Assembly (NCBI RefSeq): GCF_020595095.1
Contig: NZ_JAJDOP010000002.1
Coordinates: forward strand, 372,001-436,000
Source: Microvirga rosea
GTDB lineage: Bacteria > Pseudomonadota > Alphaproteobacteria > Rhizobiales > Beijerinckiaceae
Reading direction: 5' to 3'
DNA length: 64,000 nt
Shown here: positions 45,358 through 54,692 of the stretch, one piece after another
Layout: each line of letters opens with the position of its first letter
Numbering within the stretch: the first letter of the stretch is position 1
Notes under the pieces: generated by a model
Told to the model about the DNA's origin: nothing
Database searches by the model: none
Seen by the model: the letters and a program-made list of their open reading frames with translations, nothing else
Position numbers and translations under genes: made by a program

Positions 45358-46896
45358 TTAGGGAATTCCGGTCTGAATGTCCGCTTCCATGGCCTCGACT
45401 CCCCTTTGTGCCTGGACCCGCCAAGTGCACGGATGATGGAAGAGCGCTTGCTCAGACCGGATTGTATCGACTACACGGAAACGGAAGCTAAGGCTGAGAT
45501 TGTCGTACCGCGTGGCATACTGGAGCCTATCGAGTTCGTGGTCATCAAAGATTCCGACCGTCACGATGTACTCGCCATTGCTTAACTGCAGCTGATCGAG
45601 AATGAGGTCGACATCATATTGCGCCGGCTCGTCTCCGACCTCGATGACGTGGACCGGGCTGTGAAAGCGACAGACGGTGCGAAGATCATCCGTATAGATC
45701 ATCACGGAGTACCGACACCGGTAGCGCCCCGCCTCGGTGCAATTGATCTGCATCCGCAGGGTCATCGCGTCGCCCGTGATCAGCTGCGACGCCGGCCCGA
45801 ACTGGCTCGAAAGGCTGACCTGACCTACTTTTGGCCCGGGCGCGCCCGGCCACCGGGAAACGCCGCCTTCCGACACGAATTCGGGTGCTTCCTCTTCTTT
45901 CAGGAGGGCCAAGCGTTCCGGCGTTTCCTCCTCACGCTGGCTGATCGAAGAGCCAGCCGATGGAGAGGCATCTGGTTTGTTTCCCGGTATTGTGTCCGTA
46001 GCCTCGGCCCTGTTGATGAGCACCTTGCTGATGATCTGGCTGCGCAGCCACTCGTTGTTCTCCGCCAGAACGCTCCCAGACGTCCGCGTCAGACGGGTAT
46101 TGTCAAGCTCGCGGATGAATTCGTCGTAGAGCTTGACGACCTCGAGGGTCTTTCCCTGGCTGACGACGCGCCCCTGCTCCAACCAGACAGCGGTTTCGCA
46201 GAACTGCATCAACTGCGCGGTTGAATGCGACACGAGGATCAGCGTGCAGCCCGACCCGGTGAGCTTCTTCATCCGCTCGGCCGACTTGATGCCGAAATAG
46301 GTATCTCCTGCACCGAGAACCTCGTCGATAATGAGGATGTCCGGCTTCACGGCCGTGGCACACGCGAAATAGAGCCGCGATTTCATGCCGAGCGAATAGG
46401 TTTTCAGCGGTTGACCGAGGAAGGGACCGAGCTCGCAGAACTCGATCACGTCTTCAACCGCAGCCTCGAAGTCCTCCCGCGGAAGGCCATTGAACGAGAG
46501 AGAGGACCGAATATTCTCCAGCCCGGAGAACTCCGGATGGAAACCGGCACCGATCTCGATGAGGGCAATCACCTTGCCGTTAACGCGCAACTGACCGGAC
46601 GTGGGAACAAAATTCCCGGTCAACAACTTCAAGAGCGTCGTCTTTCCCGCGCCGTTGCGACCCATAAGACCAAGGCGCGCCCCTTTCGGGACCACCAGAT
46701 CGACATTGGCAAGCGCATGGAACTCCTTGGGCTGGGCCGATTTCGGCACAGCCCAACGCAACCCCATCGCATCCAGAAACTGGTGCACGGGTTTATCGTA
46801 AAGGCGGTATATTTTCGTCAGCGCATTCGCCTCAATTGCGTTCTCGGGAAGAGAAATCCCAATATCGGCCTTGCTGTAACTATCGCTGATATTCAT
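45358..46896 (-). CDS. wzt: Polysaccharide ABC exporter ATPase (Wzt-like) with C-terminal glycan-binding domain
   Basis: A 512-residue protein. The ATPase domain has Walker A GRNGAGKTT (79-87), the KpsT/Wzt-type signature GMKSRLYFACA and Walker B DILIIDEVLGAGD. The C-terminal about 150 residues (from GQVSLSSQFGPASQLITGD) form a Wzt_C-type beta-sandwich that recognises the end modification of the glycan before export. A linker of about 90 residues is rich in S and E. It pairs with the permease immediately upstream (11-bp gap). Its presence shows export by the ABC-dependent route; no Wzx or Wzy was found. Confidence 0.9.
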   Translation of the reverse strand: MNISDSYSKADIGISLPENAIEANALTKIYRLYDKPVHQFLDAMGLRWAVPKSAQPKEFHALANVDLVVPKGARLGLMGRNGAGKTTLLKLLTGNFVPTSGQLRVNGKVIALIEIGAGFHPEFSGLENIRSSLSFNGLPREDFEAAVEDVIEFCELGPFLGQPLKTYSLGMKSRLYFACATAVKPDILIIDEVLGAGDTYFGIKSAERMKKLTGSGCTLILVSHSTAQLMQFCETAVWLEQGRVVSQGKTLEVVKLYDEFIRELDNTRLTRTSGSVLAENNEWLRSQIISKVLINRAEATDTIPGNKPDASPSAGSSISQREEETPERLALLKEEEAPEFVSEGGVSRWPGAPGPKVGQVSLSSQFGPASQLITGDAMTLRMQINCTEAGRYRCRYSVMIYTDDLRTVCRFHSPVHVIEVGDEPAQYDVDLILDQLQLSNGEYIVTVGIFDDHELDRLQYATRYDNLSLSFRFRVVDTIRSEQALFHHPCTWRVQAQRGVEAMEADIQTGIP

Positions 46897-46907
46897 GATA
46901 CTCTCAC

Positions 46908-47720
46908 TTATGTCGCATAGTCACTAAGGATATTCTTTACGCGCACCATGAATAAGTGCCCGAGACAAAAACATCCTAGGCAGACAATCGACATGATTAC
47001 TATCGAGCTTGCCTTCGGGACCTGCGAAAAGACGAGGGCGCTTTGCACTGGCGCCATGAAATAAGCGAGCGGATTAAAATAGATTACGGCCTTGAGCAAG
47101 TCTGGGACGTCCTTGATGAAATAAGCAATCGGACTGACAATCAGCAGAACCATGTTCACGAATTTCAGGATTTCCGGAATGTCCCTCATGATCAACGAAA
47201 AGGCCGCAAGCAGCATTCCGATGCCCAGTAGAAAAAAGACCATCATGATCAGGACGTAAGGTACTAGAAAGATGGCAGAGCTGGCCTGACCGATGGCTAC
47301 CGACAGGACGATCGCGATCATCATGCTCACGAAGCCGGGAACCTGACTAGCGGCGATCGAACGGACAACGATCAGCTCGGCCGGAAAGACCGAGTTTGAA
47401 ATGAGTGCCTTGTTCTGCAGCAGAGATGTCGCACCTGAAGACAACCCCTCCGCGAACATCTGTAAGGTGAAGACACCGCAAAATATATAGAGAATATATT
47501 GTCGGAGGTTTACGCCATCGAAATTCAACTTGTAAATATAAATATAAACCAAAGCATAGAGACCCAGGAAGATCAATGGATTAATAAAAAACCATGCTCG
47601 ACCCAGTACAGAACCGGCATACTTCTGCCGAATATCCGTCGCGACCGTATTGAGCAGCAGATGTCTGTTTGAGAATATGCTCCTGAAAGGATCCAATACT
47701 TGATGCGATAAATTGTACAT
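46908..47720 (-). CDS. wzm: Polysaccharide ABC exporter permease (Wzm-like)
   Basis: A 270-residue ABC-2 type membrane protein with about six transmembrane helices. It has the N-terminal DIRQKYAGSVLGRAWFFINP block typical of Wzm/KpsM and RfbD-type permeases, and SNSVFPAELIVVRS in the cytoplasmic loop. With the Wzt-like ATPase it exports lipid-linked polysaccharide across the inner membrane. The coding sequence is visibly AT-rich compared with the first 30 kb. Confidence 0.9.
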   Translation of the reverse strand: MYNLSHQVLDPFRSIFSNRHLLLNTVATDIRQKYAGSVLGRAWFFINPLIFLGLYALVYIYIYKLNFDGVNLRQYILYIFCGVFTLQMFAEGLSSGATSLLQNKALISNSVFPAELIVVRSIAASQVPGFVSMMIAIVLSVAIGQASSAIFLVPYVLIMMVFFLLGIGMLLAAFSLIMRDIPEILKFVNMVLLIVSPIAYFIKDVPDLLKAVIYFNPLAYFMAPVQSALVFSQVPKASSIVIMSIVCLGCFCLGHLFMVRVKNILSDYAT

Positions 47721-47742
47721 GCTCTATCCTTTGAACACCCGA

Positions 47743-48816
47743 TCAGCGCGCGGTCGACTCATATCGACGCAACTCGGGCAAGAAATGAACGTGCTGCATC
47801 ATGCAGCGCAGGATACATGGACGAAACTCGCGCGCCCATTCGACCGTGCGGCGCAGCCCTTCGAGATGGGGAACCTGTGCCTCGAAGCCGAGCTTTTCCC
47901 GAGCCTTAGAGGGGTCTCCGAAGCGCTGGCCGGAACGATCCCAGTCGCGGGCTGGCGTCATTGCGATTGCGGTATCATTGGCGCTCAACTCGTTGACACG
48001 TTCTGCCAGCTCGAGGATCGTCGTCTCGACTCCTGAGCCGAGGTTGTAGATTTCGCCCGGCTCGCCGCGCAGAGCGCATGCCATCAGGCCGCGTGCCATG
48101 TCCTCCACGAAAATGAAGTCCCGGCTGGCGATGCCGCCGTTTTCGACCGGCAGAGCCTCTCCGTGGAGAGCCTTCCAGATGAAGGTCGGCGTCACGTTCC
48201 GCCACACCGTGGCGGGCGTTCCGCGCCAGCGCCCCGCACCCAGAATCTCGCCCGGGCCGTAGACGTTCTGGAAACGCGCTTTCACGAACGGCATGCCATG
48301 GCGCATGAAGTAGTAGTTGCCATACATCTCGCCGACGAGCTTCGAGATCGAGTACGGGCTGTCATGAAATAGGGAGACGGGCGCGTCTTCCTTGGTGGCC
48401 TGGGCCCCATCGAAGGTTTTCGCCGCAACGGCACAGCCCGCCGCCGCATACACCACTTTCTTGAGACTCTTGATATCCTTCAGGCGCTCAAACAGCTTTA
48501 GGCTGGTAATATTGTTGTTCTCGTGGTCCGCCAGCGGATCGTGAATGGACGACTGGTTTCCGTGGTAGCAGGCCAGGTGGTAGGCATAATCGAGATCATC
48601 GTCGATCTCGCGCAGGACGCGGTCGTTGGCGATCGAACTCGACACCAGCCTCACGGCCGGATGGTCGGGCACGTTGATCGGGTCGGCGGAGAGGAAATTG
48701 TCGATGATTGTCAGCTTACGCGGCTGCTGCTTCAGGATGAAGCGGACAAGATTGGAGCCGACGAAGCCTGCGCCGCCAACGACGAGCACGTTCCTGCCTT
48801 CAAAGGTCTCAGCCAT
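47743..48816 (-). CDS. NAD-dependent nucleotide-sugar epimerase/dehydratase
   Basis: A 357-residue extended short-chain dehydrogenase. The cofactor motif is GGAGFVGSNL near the N terminus and the catalytic YxxxK is in SPYSISKLVGE. The overall pattern resembles UDP-glucose 4-epimerase/dTDP-glucose 4,6-dehydratase relatives, but exact reaction and sugar are not determinable. It is the third of three adjacent epimerase genes; the next two upstream are more similar to each other than to this one. Confidence 0.87.
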   Translation of the reverse strand: MAETFEGRNVLVVGGAGFVGSNLVRFILKQQPRKLTIIDNFLSADPINVPDHPAVRLVSSSIANDRVLREIDDDLDYAYHLACYHGNQSSIHDPLADHENNNITSLKLFERLKDIKSLKKVVYAAAGCAVAAKTFDGAQATKEDAPVSLFHDSPYSISKLVGEMYGNYYFMRHGMPFVKARFQNVYGPGEILGAGRWRGTPATVWRNVTPTFIWKALHGEALPVENGGIASRDFIFVEDMARGLMACALRGEPGEIYNLGSGVETTILELAERVNELSANDTAIAMTPARDWDRSGQRFGDPSKAREKLGFEAQVPHLEGLRRTVEWAREFRPCILRCMMQHVHFLPELRRYESTAR

Positions 48817-48834
48817 GGTTTTTTTCCGTCAGGT

Positions 48835-49776
48835 TCAGCGCGCTGCGGCCGGCGCCTTGAGGTGGCTATAGATTGCAGTGACCCCATAGCGGTCGTACCA
48901 GGTCAGCATCCGGCGAATGGTCTGTTCGAAGCTGTATCGGGGTTGCCAGGTGAATGCGTTTATCGTTTCCTGCGGATCGAGAACAACCGCCGGAACATCG
49001 TCTACCCCCGGATCGACCTCGGGCACCGGCTCCGCCAAGACAACCCCCAGGTGATCGACGACGATATCGAAGATCTCCTTGATCGTATGGCCGGTGCCGG
49101 TCGACACGTTGAAGGGGCCGGTCGGGGCGCCGTCCTCCATCACGAGATCCATGATGGAGAAGAAATCGTCCATATCGACGAAATCCCGGACCGTTCGCGA
49201 ACAGAAACAGGGCTTGCCTGCCTTCAGACGGGTGTAAAAGGTCGGGATCGGCCCGATGGCAAGCCGAGGACCTGTAACGTTCGCGAGCCGTAGAGAAACG
49301 TACTGCAGCCCCGATATCGCCAGATAATCCTCACCAGCCTGTTTCGAGATCCCATAGCTCGTGAACGGTCGCGCCGGTGCCGAAACGGGAATCGGCAGTG
49401 TCTCCGGCCGGCCATAGCCGAGAGCCGTATGGAAGTTGACGAAGCGCTTCACGCCCGCCGTACGAGCCGCGTCTACAACGTGAATCGTCCCTTCGACGTT
49501 CGTCCGCGTGTCTTCGATCCAGTCGTCAGGGTCCTTGTAGGCCGCGGCGGAGTGAATCACATGCGTCGGCCTGAAGTTGTCGAAGGTGCCATTGACGAGC
49601 GCACGATCGTAAATTGAGCCCTCGACAAGCGTCATTTGCGGATGCGCATCTGGCAGGGAACCCCGCTGACCGGTTGCAAAATTATCCAAGACGCAGACCG
49701 TATGGCCGGCCTCCAAATAGCGCTCGGTCAGATTTGAGCCGAGGCAGCCGGCACCGCCGGTGATCAGGATCCGCAT
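48835..49776 (-). CDS. NAD-dependent nucleotide-sugar epimerase/dehydratase
   Basis: A 313-residue extended SDR with GGAGCLGSNL and the catalytic tyrosine and lysine in SYGISKQAGE. The ATG at 49776 is chosen because a GAGG site lies 8 nt upstream; a GTG at 49791 overlapping the previous stop is the alternative. Length and pattern closely match the neighbouring gene at 49788, suggesting a tandem duplication. Probably makes or modifies a precursor sugar for the cluster's glycan. Confidence 0.86.
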   Translation of the reverse strand: MRILITGGAGCLGSNLTERYLEAGHTVCVLDNFATGQRGSLPDAHPQMTLVEGSIYDRALVNGTFDNFRPTHVIHSAAAYKDPDDWIEDTRTNVEGTIHVVDAARTAGVKRFVNFHTALGYGRPETLPIPVSAPARPFTSYGISKQAGEDYLAISGLQYVSLRLANVTGPRLAIGPIPTFYTRLKAGKPCFCSRTVRDFVDMDDFFSIMDLVMEDGAPTGPFNVSTGTGHTIKEIFDIVVDHLGVVLAEPVPEVDPGVDDVPAVVLDPQETINAFTWQPRYSFEQTIRRMLTWYDRYGVTAIYSHLKAPAAAR

Positions 49777-49787
49777 GGTCGCCTCGC

Positions 49788-50735
49788 TCACGTCCGGATC
49801 TCGGCTCGTGCTTCCTTGAGATGGGTGTAGCCGCCGACCACTCCCTCGTTCTGCCAGCGCTCGACAGAGAGACGCGCGATGTCGTCGAGGGAGGTGAACT
49901 CCACTTGTCCGAAGTCCGCGAAGGTCCGGTCCGGATCGAGCAGGATGGAGGGAGCGTCGTCCGGGCCGAGCGGCTTCACCTCAGGCTCTGGGTAGTCGTT
50001 GAGCTTCATCGCCCGGACGACGGAATCATAGAGCTCCTTGATCGCCACGTCTTTGCCGGACGAGAAGTGATAGGTACCGTGACCTTTGCCCTGGGCAGCC
50101 TGCACGACCACCTTGGCCAGATCGCCAGCATAGCAGAAGTCGCGCCGGGCCGGTGTGATGAAGCATTTCTGGCCCTTGGCGAGACGCCCGTAGAAAATCG
50201 GAAGCGGGCCGGACACGTTCCTCGGGCCGATCACGTTGGCGAGCCGGAACGTCACCCAGTCGACGCCAGAGAACTGCACGTAGTGCTCGCCAGCGGTCTT
50301 AGAGATGGCGTAGCTCGAATTCACCGGGTTGATCGGGTGGTCGAGGCGGATCGGCTGCTGGATCGGTTTGGTGCCGTAGCAGAGAGCCGTCTGGAAGTAG
50401 ATCAGGCGGTCCACCTTATGGGTCTTGCAAGCCTTGGCGATGTTGGCGGTACCGACGGCGTTCACAAGGGCGTCGGTCTGCCAGTCTTCGGGATCCTTGT
50501 ACGACGCAGCAGTATGGACGACCACCTGGGGCTTGAACTCGCCGAACAGGCGATCGATCAACGCTCCGTCGACGATCGTGTTCTCGACCACGGTCAGGTT
50601 CGGATGAGCAGTGAGATTGTCCCGCCTGCCCGTCGCGAAATTGTCGATGGCCATGACTTCATCGCCGCGGGCCAGGAACATGTCCACGACCGTCGAGCCT
50701 ACCTGGCCGGAACCTCCGGTTACAAAAACTCTCAT
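49788..50735 (-). CDS. NAD-dependent nucleotide-sugar epimerase/dehydratase
   Basis: A 315-residue extended SDR with GGSGQVGSTV and SYAISKTAGE (YxxxK). Shared segments with the preceding entry include AAxYKDPEDW and a DFxxxxD stretch before the substrate-binding part. ATG at 50735, preceded in frame by GTG at 50738. It lies 15 bp after the amidotransferase gene upstream, consistent with a single operon. The reaction cannot be fixed from sequence. Confidence 0.86.
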   Translation of the reverse strand: MRVFVTGGSGQVGSTVVDMFLARGDEVMAIDNFATGRRDNLTAHPNLTVVENTIVDGALIDRLFGEFKPQVVVHTAASYKDPEDWQTDALVNAVGTANIAKACKTHKVDRLIYFQTALCYGTKPIQQPIRLDHPINPVNSSYAISKTAGEHYVQFSGVDWVTFRLANVIGPRNVSGPLPIFYGRLAKGQKCFITPARRDFCYAGDLAKVVVQAAQGKGHGTYHFSSGKDVAIKELYDSVVRAMKLNDYPEPEVKPLGPDDAPSILLDPDRTFADFGQVEFTSLDDIARLSVERWQNEGVVGGYTHLKEARAEIRT

Positions 50736-50750
50736 CACGTGTCCCTGAAA

Positions 50751-52688
50751 TTACTGAGCCGCAACCATCTGCGGAGGAGTTTCGTCGACCATGCGCATAT
50801 ACTCAGCCGCACGATCATGGAAGATCTGATGCCACAACTCAAGGCTGAGCAGCCCCCACGTCTTGCGCGAGAAGCGTTCCCCCTTGTCGAAGTTGCTCAG
50901 AATGACATCCGTATTGAAGTACGGACGAGACCGGTTTCTCTGGGTTCCGAAGACGTCCATGACAAAGCCATGGAGTTCTCCCGAGAACCACTCCTTGAGC
51001 GGAACCGGGAAGCCCATCTTGTCGCGGCGCTGCATCAGTTCGGCCGGCAGGTCCGTCCCAAAGGTCGACCTGATGAAATGCTTCATCTGCCCACCTTTGA
51101 ACTTGATGTCTGCAGGGATCGTCGCGGCAAATTCGATAATCGCGGGATCCAGAAGAGGGACACGCGACTCCAGCCCATGGGCCATGGACATCCGATCCTC
51201 GACTTGCAGCAGAGCAGGGAGCAGGCATTTGAAGTCGAAATGCGTCATGGAATCGAAATATGCTTCCTTTCGGACATTTCGCTCCGAATTGAAGATTGCC
51301 TGAAATCGCCCGAACACTTCGCCCCTATCAATCAGAGACCAGTCGACCTCGGCCTCCATATCGGTAGAACGATCGATGAGTCGAAAATATCTCTGGTCCA
51401 GGGGCCCGAAAAGTCCCTTGGAAAACAACTGACGGATAAGGGGCTTGTACTCCCGCAATGATGCCAAGTGGGGAATGATGGACTCGGGCGTGACGACGAA
51501 ATTTCCGTTCTTGTGCGTTCCGTCGATGGCCGAGCTGATGGCCTGCTCGAAATATGCAATGAGATAACGCGCGTATCCGCCGAAGATCTCATCGCCACCC
51601 TGCCCTCCAAGCACCACTTTCACGTGCTCTGCTGCGAGCTTGGACACCATGTATTGCGGAAACGAACCGGGTCCTCCAACCGGGTGGTCCAGGTGATAGA
51701 TAACCTTCTCGATGGAGTCGCGAAAATCATCTGACGTAATGACCAGTTGCCGCAGGTCGAGACCTGCCTGACCGGCAGCGACCTCCGCAAAGCTGCTCTC
51801 ATCGTAACCAGGGTAATCCGTGAATTTCCCATGAAAACCGATTTTGCCGAATGCTTGTTCGCGAGAGGCCAGGATCGCAATCAGACTGGAGTCGATCCCT
51901 CCCGACACATACGCCCCGACCGGTACGTCCGAGCGGAGATGCACGCTCACGGATTCTTGGAGAATTTCCTGCATCCGGTTCGAAAACCACTGGGGCGTGT
52001 GATCGAAGTCGATATCGTAATGCACGTCCCAGTAGCGCCGGACGCGGATCTCGCCTTTCTCCACGATCAGCGCATGACCGGGCAGCAGGACATGAACATG
52101 CTTGAAGAGCGTCTTGTCTCCGATCGTGTACTGGAAGGTGATGTACTCTGCCAACGCGCCGGCGTCCGTTTCGATTTCCGGCAGGACTGGCAGGAGCGCC
52201 TTGATCTCCGACGCAAAGTAGAGGACGCCATCGACGACCGCATAATAGAACGGCTTAATCCCAAACCGGTCACGCGCCGCAAAGAGCCTGTCCCCATCCC
52301 AAATGGCGAATGAAAACATGCCCCGGAGGTGGTCGAGGCAGTCCGTGCCCCAGCGGTCATAGGCCGCAAGGATCGTTTCCGTGTCAGATTTCGACCGGAA
52401 TTGCCAGGTCGATCTCAGGTCTTCGGCGAGTTCAAGATAGTTGTAGATCTCACCATTGAAGGTCACAACCGATCCATTCCGACCTTCCATGGGCTGCCGC
52501 CCGGAGGATGATAGGTCGATAATCGAGAGGCGACGATGGGCCAACCCACAGATGCCGTCCGGAGCTTGCCAGAACCCCTGCCCGTCGGGTCCTCGATGTG
52601 CGATGAGCTTGCCCATCGCGCCCAGGGTCGACGACAGGTTCCGAATAGGTAAGCGCTCTAGGGAGACAGCCCCGGCAATTCCACACAC
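50751..52688 (-). CDS. Asparagine synthase-type amidotransferase 2 (divergent copy)
   Basis: A 645-residue protein with a GTG start at 52688. The start is fixed because maturation must expose Cys2 of MCGIAGAVSL. The glutaminase domain has HRGPDGQGFW and NGEIYNYLE, the synthetase PP-loop SGGIDSSLIA and the later GGQGGDEIFGGYARY block. It differs from the other two copies in sequence and C-terminal length and resembles the AsnB/exopolysaccharide type. It probably amidates a different position or sugar than its neighbours. A 99-bp AT-rich gap precedes it. Confidence 0.87.
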   Translation of the reverse strand: MCGIAGAVSLERLPIRNLSSTLGAMGKLIAHRGPDGQGFWQAPDGICGLAHRRLSIIDLSSSGRQPMEGRNGSVVTFNGEIYNYLELAEDLRSTWQFRSKSDTETILAAYDRWGTDCLDHLRGMFSFAIWDGDRLFAARDRFGIKPFYYAVVDGVLYFASEIKALLPVLPEIETDAGALAEYITFQYTIGDKTLFKHVHVLLPGHALIVEKGEIRVRRYWDVHYDIDFDHTPQWFSNRMQEILQESVSVHLRSDVPVGAYVSGGIDSSLIAILASREQAFGKIGFHGKFTDYPGYDESSFAEVAAGQAGLDLRQLVITSDDFRDSIEKVIYHLDHPVGGPGSFPQYMVSKLAAEHVKVVLGGQGGDEIFGGYARYLIAYFEQAISSAIDGTHKNGNFVVTPESIIPHLASLREYKPLIRQLFSKGLFGPLDQRYFRLIDRSTDMEAEVDWSLIDRGEVFGRFQAIFNSERNVRKEAYFDSMTHFDFKCLLPALLQVEDRMSMAHGLESRVPLLDPAIIEFAATIPADIKFKGGQMKHFIRSTFGTDLPAELMQRRDKMGFPVPLKEWFSGELHGFVMDVFGTQRNRSRPYFNTDVILSNFDKGERFSRKTWGLLSLELWHQIFHDRAAEYMRMVDETPPQMVAAQ

Positions 52689-52787
52689 GACACGTGGCCT
52701 CGTTGATGAAGATCTATCGAAAGGAGCATTATGGTTCTCGTTAACGCATCCTTAACAGCTTAGGAACACTAGCACCAACTTCATATG

Positions 52788-54689
52788 CTATATAGTAACC
52801 CCAAACTTCTCTCCCCATAGCCCGAGGTTCACGATTCTCCAAAGCGTGAAATCGACGCTGCGTCGCCCATCCAGCATATCCGCGACGAGTGTCCGGGTTC
52901 CTTTAGGGTCAAGAAGATCTGGATAGCGACGGAGGGTTGCCTCGACGCCCTCCTGGATAAGTCCCCTGAGCGGTCCGCGGAACCATTTTTCCTCGGGCGT
53001 CTGGAAGCCGAGCTTGTCGCGCCGTTCCCGCACGCTCTCGGGCAGCACGTTCCTCATCGCCCGGCGAAGGACGCGCTTCGTATCGGCCCTGACGATCTTG
53101 TGGGCGTTGCCCAACGCCAAGTTGAACTCGACCAGGCGATGGTCGAGAAACGGCACCCGGGCCTCGATCGAATGGGCCATGGAGTTGCGGTCCTCCCAAT
53201 GCAGAAGCATCTGGAGATTGGACGCAAAGGTCAGGACCACGCATAGAGACGCAATATCCGTCACTGGCGGCAGACCGTTGACTTGGGCCGCGGTCTCGAG
53301 GGCAGAGGGTTGGGATTCCAGGGGCCGAAAGGCGTCGGAGCCGAGCCAGTCGTGATGGACGTGGATCTGACGCTGCCTGAGCAGGAAGCTACGAAGCGCA
53401 GGCGGCAGAACAGGGCCGATGAAGCGCTTCGCCTGCTCGACGAAGGACACCCCATGGATCCGATCGCGCTCGATCATCGTCCGCACCAAGGTCACATAAT
53501 CCCGACGCCGGATGAGATCCGACATGTAGTAGACGTAAGATGAATGGTATCCGGCCAGCTGCTCGTCTGCCCCCTGGCCGTCGAGCATGACCTTGATGCC
53601 TGCCCTCTTTGCTTCCTCGAAGACGCACCATTGGGCAAAAATCGATGTGGAGCCGAAAGGCTCGTCCTGATGCCAGGTGATGTCGCCGGCACGCTGGAAG
53701 ACATCTTCGGCACGCGGAAAGATGTAGTGGGGATTGGCGCCGGTCTTGTCGACGACAGCCTCCATGAAAGGCTTTTCGTCGACGCTCTTCTCCGCATAGC
53801 AGGCAGAGACCGTGTTGACCCGCGCTCCAGCGCCCTCCTCGGACAGCATCTCCGACATCAGGCCCACGATGGAAGAAGAATCGAGCCCGCCAGATAGGCA
53901 GGAGCCGACAGGGACATCGGACCGCAGGTGCATCCGGACAGAGTCGCGCAGAAGGCTCTCGAAGCGATCAGCCGCCTCCGCCTCGGACACGTCCAATGTC
54001 GAGTGGGCCGGAATTCGGTACCAGCGGCGCGGTTCGCACTGCCCGGCCCAGGGACGCGCAGCATCGACGGTGACGCAGCAACCGGCCTGAAGCTGCACGA
54101 CACCCTCGAACATGGTCTCGGGGGTGTGGTTGCTGATGCCGGAGGCCAGAAAGTCCCGGATCCGGGCCAGGTTCATGCGGGTCGTGAGGCCCGGCAATCC
54201 CAGAAGCTGCTTGATTTCGGACCCGAAGGCCACTCCTTGGCCCGTCGCGGCCATGTAGAGGGGCTTGATGCCAAAGCGGTCACGCGCCGCAAAAAGGCGC
54301 TTCTCGCGTTCATCCCAGATGAGGAATGCGAACATCCCGAGGAACCGGTCCAGACACGCTTCGCCCCATTCCCGATAGGATGCGAGCAGAACCTCGCTGT
54401 CGCTGTGGGAGCGAAAAATGTGACCTTTGGCCCGCAACTCGTCGCGCAGCTCGATGTAATTATAGATCTCGCCATTGAATACGAGCCAGTAACGGCCGGT
54501 ATCGTCCGCCATGGGCTGGAGCCCGGCGTCGCTGACGTCGATAATTGCAAGTCGGCGGTGGCCGAGCGCTACCGGGCCGGCGGACGATGCGAATTCCTTC
54601 CAGCCGGCTCCGTCCGGACCGCGATGAGCAATCAGGTCAATACGCTGCCGCTCAGGATGAAACCCGACCGATCCGAATAATCCGCACAT
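52788..54689 (-). CDS. Asparagine synthase-type amidotransferase 3
   Basis: A 633-residue protein, similar throughout to the copy at 36204-38099: MCGLFGSVGF with Cys2, HRGPDGAGW, NGEIYNYIEL, PP-loop SGGLDSSSIVG, and the shared HQDEPFGSTSIFAQWCVFEEA and MLDGQGADE blocks. It follows the GT4 gene at 54693-56003 with a gap of 3 bp, the same order as the GT4-amidotransferase pair at 36-39.7 kb. Predicted role is ATP- and glutamine-dependent amidation of a sugar carboxylate. Confidence 0.88.
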   Translation of the reverse strand: MCGLFGSVGFHPERQRIDLIAHRGPDGAGWKEFASSAGPVALGHRRLAIIDVSDAGLQPMADDTGRYWLVFNGEIYNYIELRDELRAKGHIFRSHSDSEVLLASYREWGEACLDRFLGMFAFLIWDEREKRLFAARDRFGIKPLYMAATGQGVAFGSEIKQLLGLPGLTTRMNLARIRDFLASGISNHTPETMFEGVVQLQAGCCVTVDAARPWAGQCEPRRWYRIPAHSTLDVSEAEAADRFESLLRDSVRMHLRSDVPVGSCLSGGLDSSSIVGLMSEMLSEEGAGARVNTVSACYAEKSVDEKPFMEAVVDKTGANPHYIFPRAEDVFQRAGDITWHQDEPFGSTSIFAQWCVFEEAKRAGIKVMLDGQGADEQLAGYHSSYVYYMSDLIRRRDYVTLVRTMIERDRIHGVSFVEQAKRFIGPVLPPALRSFLLRQRQIHVHHDWLGSDAFRPLESQPSALETAAQVNGLPPVTDIASLCVVLTFASNLQMLLHWEDRNSMAHSIEARVPFLDHRLVEFNLALGNAHKIVRADTKRVLRRAMRNVLPESVRERRDKLGFQTPEEKWFRGPLRGLIQEGVEATLRRYPDLLDPKGTRTLVADMLDGRRSVDFTLWRIVNLGLWGEKFGVTI

Positions 54690-54692
54690 CCC

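Noticed and set aside
49821..51461. Plus-strand frame of 546 codons
   Set aside because: It covers two oppositely oriented genes (an epimerase and an amidotransferase) with intact catalytic motifs, so it is a shadow.
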